Both the position numbers and the translations under genes were made by a program. Shown piece after piece: positions 58,106-64,000 of a stretch of DNA of 64,000 nt (position 1 is the first letter of the stretch; every line of letters begins with the position of its first letter). Source of the DNA: Pseudomonas cedrina subsp. cedrina (GTDB lineage: Bacteria; Pseudomonadota; Gammaproteobacteria; Pseudomonadales; Pseudomonadaceae); the NCBI RefSeq assembly GCF_001983175.1, contig NZ_MNPW01000002.1:248001-312000 (forward strand), in the 5' to 3' direction. Under the pieces are notes generated by a model. That model did no database searches. It saw only the letters and a list, made by a program, of their open reading frames with translations, and was not told where the DNA came from.

Positions 58106-58210
58106 GGGGCGTTCCTCCAGGGGACTGCAATAAATTCAGTATGGCTGCTTTCAAGCGGATGGGGTTGCCCCAAGTCAAATCCGCTCATCGGGAAAATCGG
58201 GAGTACACAT

Positions 58211-58648
58211 ATGACGGTCTGGATAGTGGTGTCAATCCTTCTGGTGGTTCTGAGCCCTCTGGTGTGGCTGCGTCCTTCGCGCCATCAGAGCGGGCGCATG
58301 GCCCTGCGCATGGAGGCGCGACGCATCGGCCTGGCCATGCAACTGTCGCCGCAGGCGTGGCCGCACTGGCTCAAGCACCAGCCGCCGAGCCCCTGCGCGC
58401 AGTACTGCCGGCCACGGCGCAGCAGCACGCCGACGGTCTGGAGCTACTGGCAGCTGGAGCCGGGGGTGTGGGTGAATCAATGGCGCGAAGTCTGCGTTGA
58501 TGAAAAGTTGTTGCCGTATTTTGCGAAGCTGCCGGGCAACGTCTACAAGATCGAGGCCGACAAGCAAATGATCGCGCTGTACTGGGGCGAGAAGGGCGAG
58601 GCGAGCGTCCTGCAGGAGATCGATGCGCTGCTCAAGGCCCTGGCCTGA
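58211..58648 (+). CDS. single-helix membrane-anchored protein, unknown
   Basis: A 145-residue protein. N-terminal helix WIVVSILLVVLSPLVWL, then a basic, Trp-rich cytosolic domain (QAWPHWLKHQPPSPCAQYCR, WSYWQLEPGVWVNQW). ATG 58211 has GGGAG upstream; the frame is open from 58091 without a match. Family not recognised. It is divergent from uspA. Confidence 0.7.
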   Translation: MTVWIVVSILLVVLSPLVWLRPSRHQSGRMALRMEARRIGLAMQLSPQAWPHWLKHQPPSPCAQYCRPRRSSTPTVWSYWQLEPGVWVNQWREVCVDEKLLPYFAKLPGNVYKIEADKQMIALYWGEKGEASVLQEIDALLKALA

Positions 58649-58668
58649 CAAACCGGCAGGCAATAAAA

Positions 58669-58690
58669 AGCCCGATATCATCATCGGGCT
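58669..58690 (-). terminator. intrinsic terminator facing left
   Basis: AGCCCGAT (58669-58676) pairs with ATCGGGCT (58683-58690). The T-run occurs only when read leftward, so it best ends a minus-strand transcript, such as one from the ORF at 58765-59115. Confidence 0.65.
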
Positions 58691-58764
58691 GGAGTTGGCC
58701 AGGCAGGCCGGTAATTTCGGTGTTGCCCGCGTTGGATGTTCATCCCGTCGCGTTACGCTTGTCG

Positions 58765-59115
58765 CTAGCCTAGCGGCATATGCGGTTCTGTACAGTCCTT
58801 TCCGAGATCTTTTGTCTTATTGATTCTATGAATAATCAAATATTGACGTGTCGCATTCAGGGCTGGGGTTCTTAAATGACTGGAAAGTCGCGTTTTTCCT
58901 AGCCTTTGGAGCGATTGACAATTGCCTGGAATTGGATGAAGGTGGCGTACCCAAATCAAACGGGCGTATGAATTGAGCGTTTGTCTGTCAGGCGACTCAT
59001 ACAGAATCCCGACTATCGCATTGGCGGGTGTGCCTGGTGCAATGGCATGAGCATTGACGAATTCATCAATGTCCAACCAGAGGCCAGCGTCCAGTGTGTA
59101 CTGTTCAGCTTCCAT
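58765..59115 (-). CDS. possible orphan gene, low confidence
   Basis: A 116-residue frame on the minus strand ([20 protein letters not shown]...) in an otherwise gene-free, AT-richer region upstream of fadB. The first 65 residues look protein-like; the rest is less so. There is no ribosome site, but a leftward terminator follows at 58669-58690. No family recognised. It could be spurious. The region also contains the fadB promoter, not identified precisely. Confidence 0.35.
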   Translation of the reverse strand: MEAEQYTLDAGLWLDIDEFVNAHAIAPGTPANAIVGILYESPDRQTLNSYARLIWVRHLHPIPGNCQSLQRLGKTRLSSHLRTPALNATRQYLIIHRINKTKDLGKDCTEPHMPLG

Positions 59116-59132
59116 ATCGTGGAGATCAGTTG

Positions 59133-62485
<3,353 letters not shown>

Positions 62486-62503
62486 GCGTTGGGTTGACGG
62501 AAG

Positions 62504-62534
62504 CCGGGGCCCAGTGCCCCGGTTTTTGTTTTTT
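62504..62534 (+). terminator. intrinsic terminator of fadBA
   Basis: CCGGGGC (62504-62510) pairs with GCCCCGG (62516-62522), then TTTTTGTTTTTT: a classic Rho-independent terminator. Confidence 0.92.
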
Positions 62535-62582
62535 GGGAATTTTTAATATTTTTTTCAACACATTTTGTAAGAGGGCCAGAGC

Positions 62583-62819
62583 ATGAAAGTCGAACCCGGG
62601 CTCTATCAGCATTACAAAGGTCCGCAGTACCGTGTTTTCAACGTGGCGCGGCATTCCGAAACCGAAGAAGAAGTCGTGTTTTACCAAGCGCTGTATGGCG
62701 ATTACGGCTTTTGGGTGCGCCCTTTGAGCATGTTCCTGGAGACCGTCGAAGTTGACGGCGAGCAGGTCCCGCGCTTTGCTTTGGTCCAGCTTGAACCCAG
62801 TCTTTTTTCAGGGCAATAA
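62583..62819 (+). CDS. DUF1653 family protein
   Basis: A 78-residue protein matching DUF1653: GLYQHYKGPQYRVFNVARHS, then VVFYQALYGDYGFWVRPLSM and a C-terminal strand. Single SH3-like beta domain. ATG 62583 follows GAGGGCCAGAGC. Function unknown. It lies between fadBA and topA. Confidence 0.88.
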   Translation: MKVEPGLYQHYKGPQYRVFNVARHSETEEEVVFYQALYGDYGFWVRPLSMFLETVEVDGEQVPRFALVQLEPSLFSGQ

Positions 62820-62933
62820 CGGCCAGTCGCGCAGAATGCTGCGCTTGACCTCACCTTGTTGCCACTATATATAGCGTTGCCGCGACAGGCGCCAACTGCC
62901 TTTCACTTCTCGAATTCAGGAATTTTCCGATCC

Positions 62934-64000
62934 ATGGGCAAATCGCTGGTCATTGTGGAATCCCCGGCTAAGGCCAAGACCATCAACAAGTACTTGGGCA
63001 ACGAGTACGTGGTGAAGTCGAGTGTCGGCCATATCCGAGACCTGCCCACCAGCGGTTCGGCTAGCGCCAGCAAGGAGCCTGCCGCCAAGCGCGGCAAGGC
63101 CGCCGCGGGCGAAGGTCCGGTACTCACCCCTAAAGAGAAAGCGCGCAAGCAGCTGGTCTCGCGCATGGGTGTGGACCCGGATCATGGCTGGAAGGCCAAG
63201 TACGAAATCCTTCCAGGCAAGGAAAAGGTCATCGAGGAGCTGCGCCGGCTCGCCAAGGATGCTGACACCATCTATCTCGCAACCGACTTGGACCGCGAGG
63301 GGGAAGCCATTGCCTGGCACCTGCGCGAAGCCATCGGCGGTGACGACAGCCGCTACAAGCGCGTGGTGTTCAACGAAATCACCAAGAAAGCCATCCAGGA
63401 AGCCTTCTCCAAGCCGGGCGAGCTGGACATAGACCGCGTCAACGCCCAGCAGGCCCGTCGTTTCCTCGACCGCGTCGTGGGCTACATGGTCTCGCCGCTG
63501 CTGTGGGCCAAGATCGCCCGTGGCTTGTCCGCCGGCCGCGTGCAATCGGTCGCGGTGAAGCTGGTGGTGGAGCGTGAGCGCGAGATCCGCGCGTTCAACC
63601 CTGAAGAGTATTGGGAAGTCCACGCCGACCTGGGCACCGCCAAGGGCGCCAACGTGCGCTTCGAAGTGGCTCGCGAGAAGGGCGAAGCCTTCAAGCCGCT
63701 GAACGAAGCCCAGGCCATGGCCGCGCTGGAAAAGCTCAAGGCTTCCAGCTACAGCATCGTCAAGCGTGAAGACAAGCCGACCAGCAGCAAGCCGTCGGCA
63801 CCGTTCATCACCTCCACCCTGCAACAGGCCGCGAGTAACCGCCTGGGCTTTGGCGTGAAGAAAACCATGATGATGGCCCAGCGTCTCTACGAGGCCGGCT
63901 ACATCACCTACATGCGTACCGACTCCACCAACCTGTCGCAAGACGCGGTGGCGATGGCGCGTACTTATATTGAAACCGAGTTCGGCAAGAAATACCTGCC
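62934..64000 (+). CDS. topA: DNA topoisomerase I, 3' end outside window
   Basis: Partial; 355 residues visible from ATG 62934. Toprim domain [19 protein letters not shown] with [15 protein letters not shown] (DxD motif), then the type IA core [20 protein letters not shown]. The active-site Tyr326 in [10 protein letters not shown] breaks and rejoins single-stranded DNA. A Lys/Ala-rich insertion after residue 40 ([20 protein letters not shown]) is usual in Pseudomonas. It relaxes negative supercoils. The C-terminal zinc-finger part is not in the window. Confidence 0.96.
   Translation, partial: MGKSLVIVESPAKAKTINKYLGNEYVVKSSVGHIRDLPTSGSASASKEPAAKRGKAAAGEGPVLTPKEKARKQLVSRMGVDPDHGWKAKYEILPGKEKVIEELRRLAKDADTIYLATDLDREGEAIAWHLREAIGGDDSRYKRVVFNEITKKAIQEAFSKPGELDIDRVNAQQARRFLDRVVGYMVSPLLWAKIARGLSAGRVQSVAVKLVVEREREIRAFNPEEYWEVHADLGTAKGANVRFEVAREKGEAFKPLNEAQAMAALEKLKASSYSIVKREDKPTSSKPSAPFITSTLQQAASNRLGFGVKKTMMMAQRLYEAGYITYMRTDSTNLSQDAVAMARTYIETEFGKKYL

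Noticed and set aside
58106..58210. FNR/ANR-like box upstream of uspA (TTGAC-N4-GGCAA)
   Set aside because: Three mismatches to TTGAT-N4-ATCAA; too weak to support.

Overview
The window looks like chromosomal DNA of a fluorescent Pseudomonas (P. fluorescens group). Codon use is GC-rich. The housekeeping genes (rnd-ycgL, ptrB, acnA, rlmM, pdxB, slt, uup, fadBA, topA) are of Pseudomonas type, and the intergenic gaps are littered with REP-like inverted repeats typical of that group. Identifications come from reading translations and motifs against remembered families; no database search was run.

Layout. 1-1.3 kb: the start of an RsbR-like STAS regulator (cut by the window edge) and a ParDE toxin-antitoxin pair with a perfect 17-bp palindrome in front of it. 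1.6-13 kb: accessory metabolism and regulation, namely four LysR regulators, a ModA-like binding protein translationally coupled to a citrate/tricarballylate-type symporter, a CHM isomerase, a CynX/NimT-type exporter, an MBL-fold protein with an NAD(P)-binding oxidoreductase, a decayed MFS gene and several tiny ORFs. 13-17 kb: pobR-pobA (4-hydroxybenzoate hydroxylation to protocatechuate) and a DHA2 exporter. 17-19.7 kb: a secreted double-Cache protein, periplasmic cyclohexadienyl dehydratase (pheC) and a methyltransferase. 19.8-22.2 kb: rnd-ycgL-hydroxyacid dehydrogenase. 22.3-25.9 kb: a 1156-residue toxin/effector-like gene. 26-34.3 kb: nitroreductase, ycgN, an RNA methyltransferase, yajD-like HNH protein, ptrB, a class II amidotransferase and small membrane proteins. 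34.6-38 kb: a LysR gene divergent from pxpABC (5-oxoproline use). 38-43.8 kb: VWA/MoxR pair, DUF748, cysK, lpxO. 43.9-51.2 kb: acnA, rlmM, tusA, norM, pdxB. 51.4-58.6 kb: ABC exporter, slt, uup, uspA. 59-64 kb: fadBA, a DUF1653 gene and the 5' part of topA.

Most notable locus. The 1156-residue protein at 22399-25869 has an N-terminus that fits the composition rules for type III secretion substrates, a central toxin-like region with hydrophobic helices, and a C-terminal reduced protein-kinase domain (Gly-loop, VxK-like Lys1013, HSD Asp1096, Asn1101, DFG-equivalent Asp1115). Upstream lies GGAACC-N16-ACACCCA, one base away from the HrpL/RspL hrp-box consensus. No immunity-type gene adjoins it. 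I read it as a candidate type III secreted effector kinase aimed at a eukaryotic target, inserted in an otherwise core gene block.

Repeats. At least three families of inverted repeats occur: A, about 131-147 bp, five copies; B, the 'gggagctggcttgcctgc' type, eight loci including two composites; C, about 125-135 bp, two copies. They sit mostly between convergent genes. Two A copies are nested inside matching B-type composite elements.
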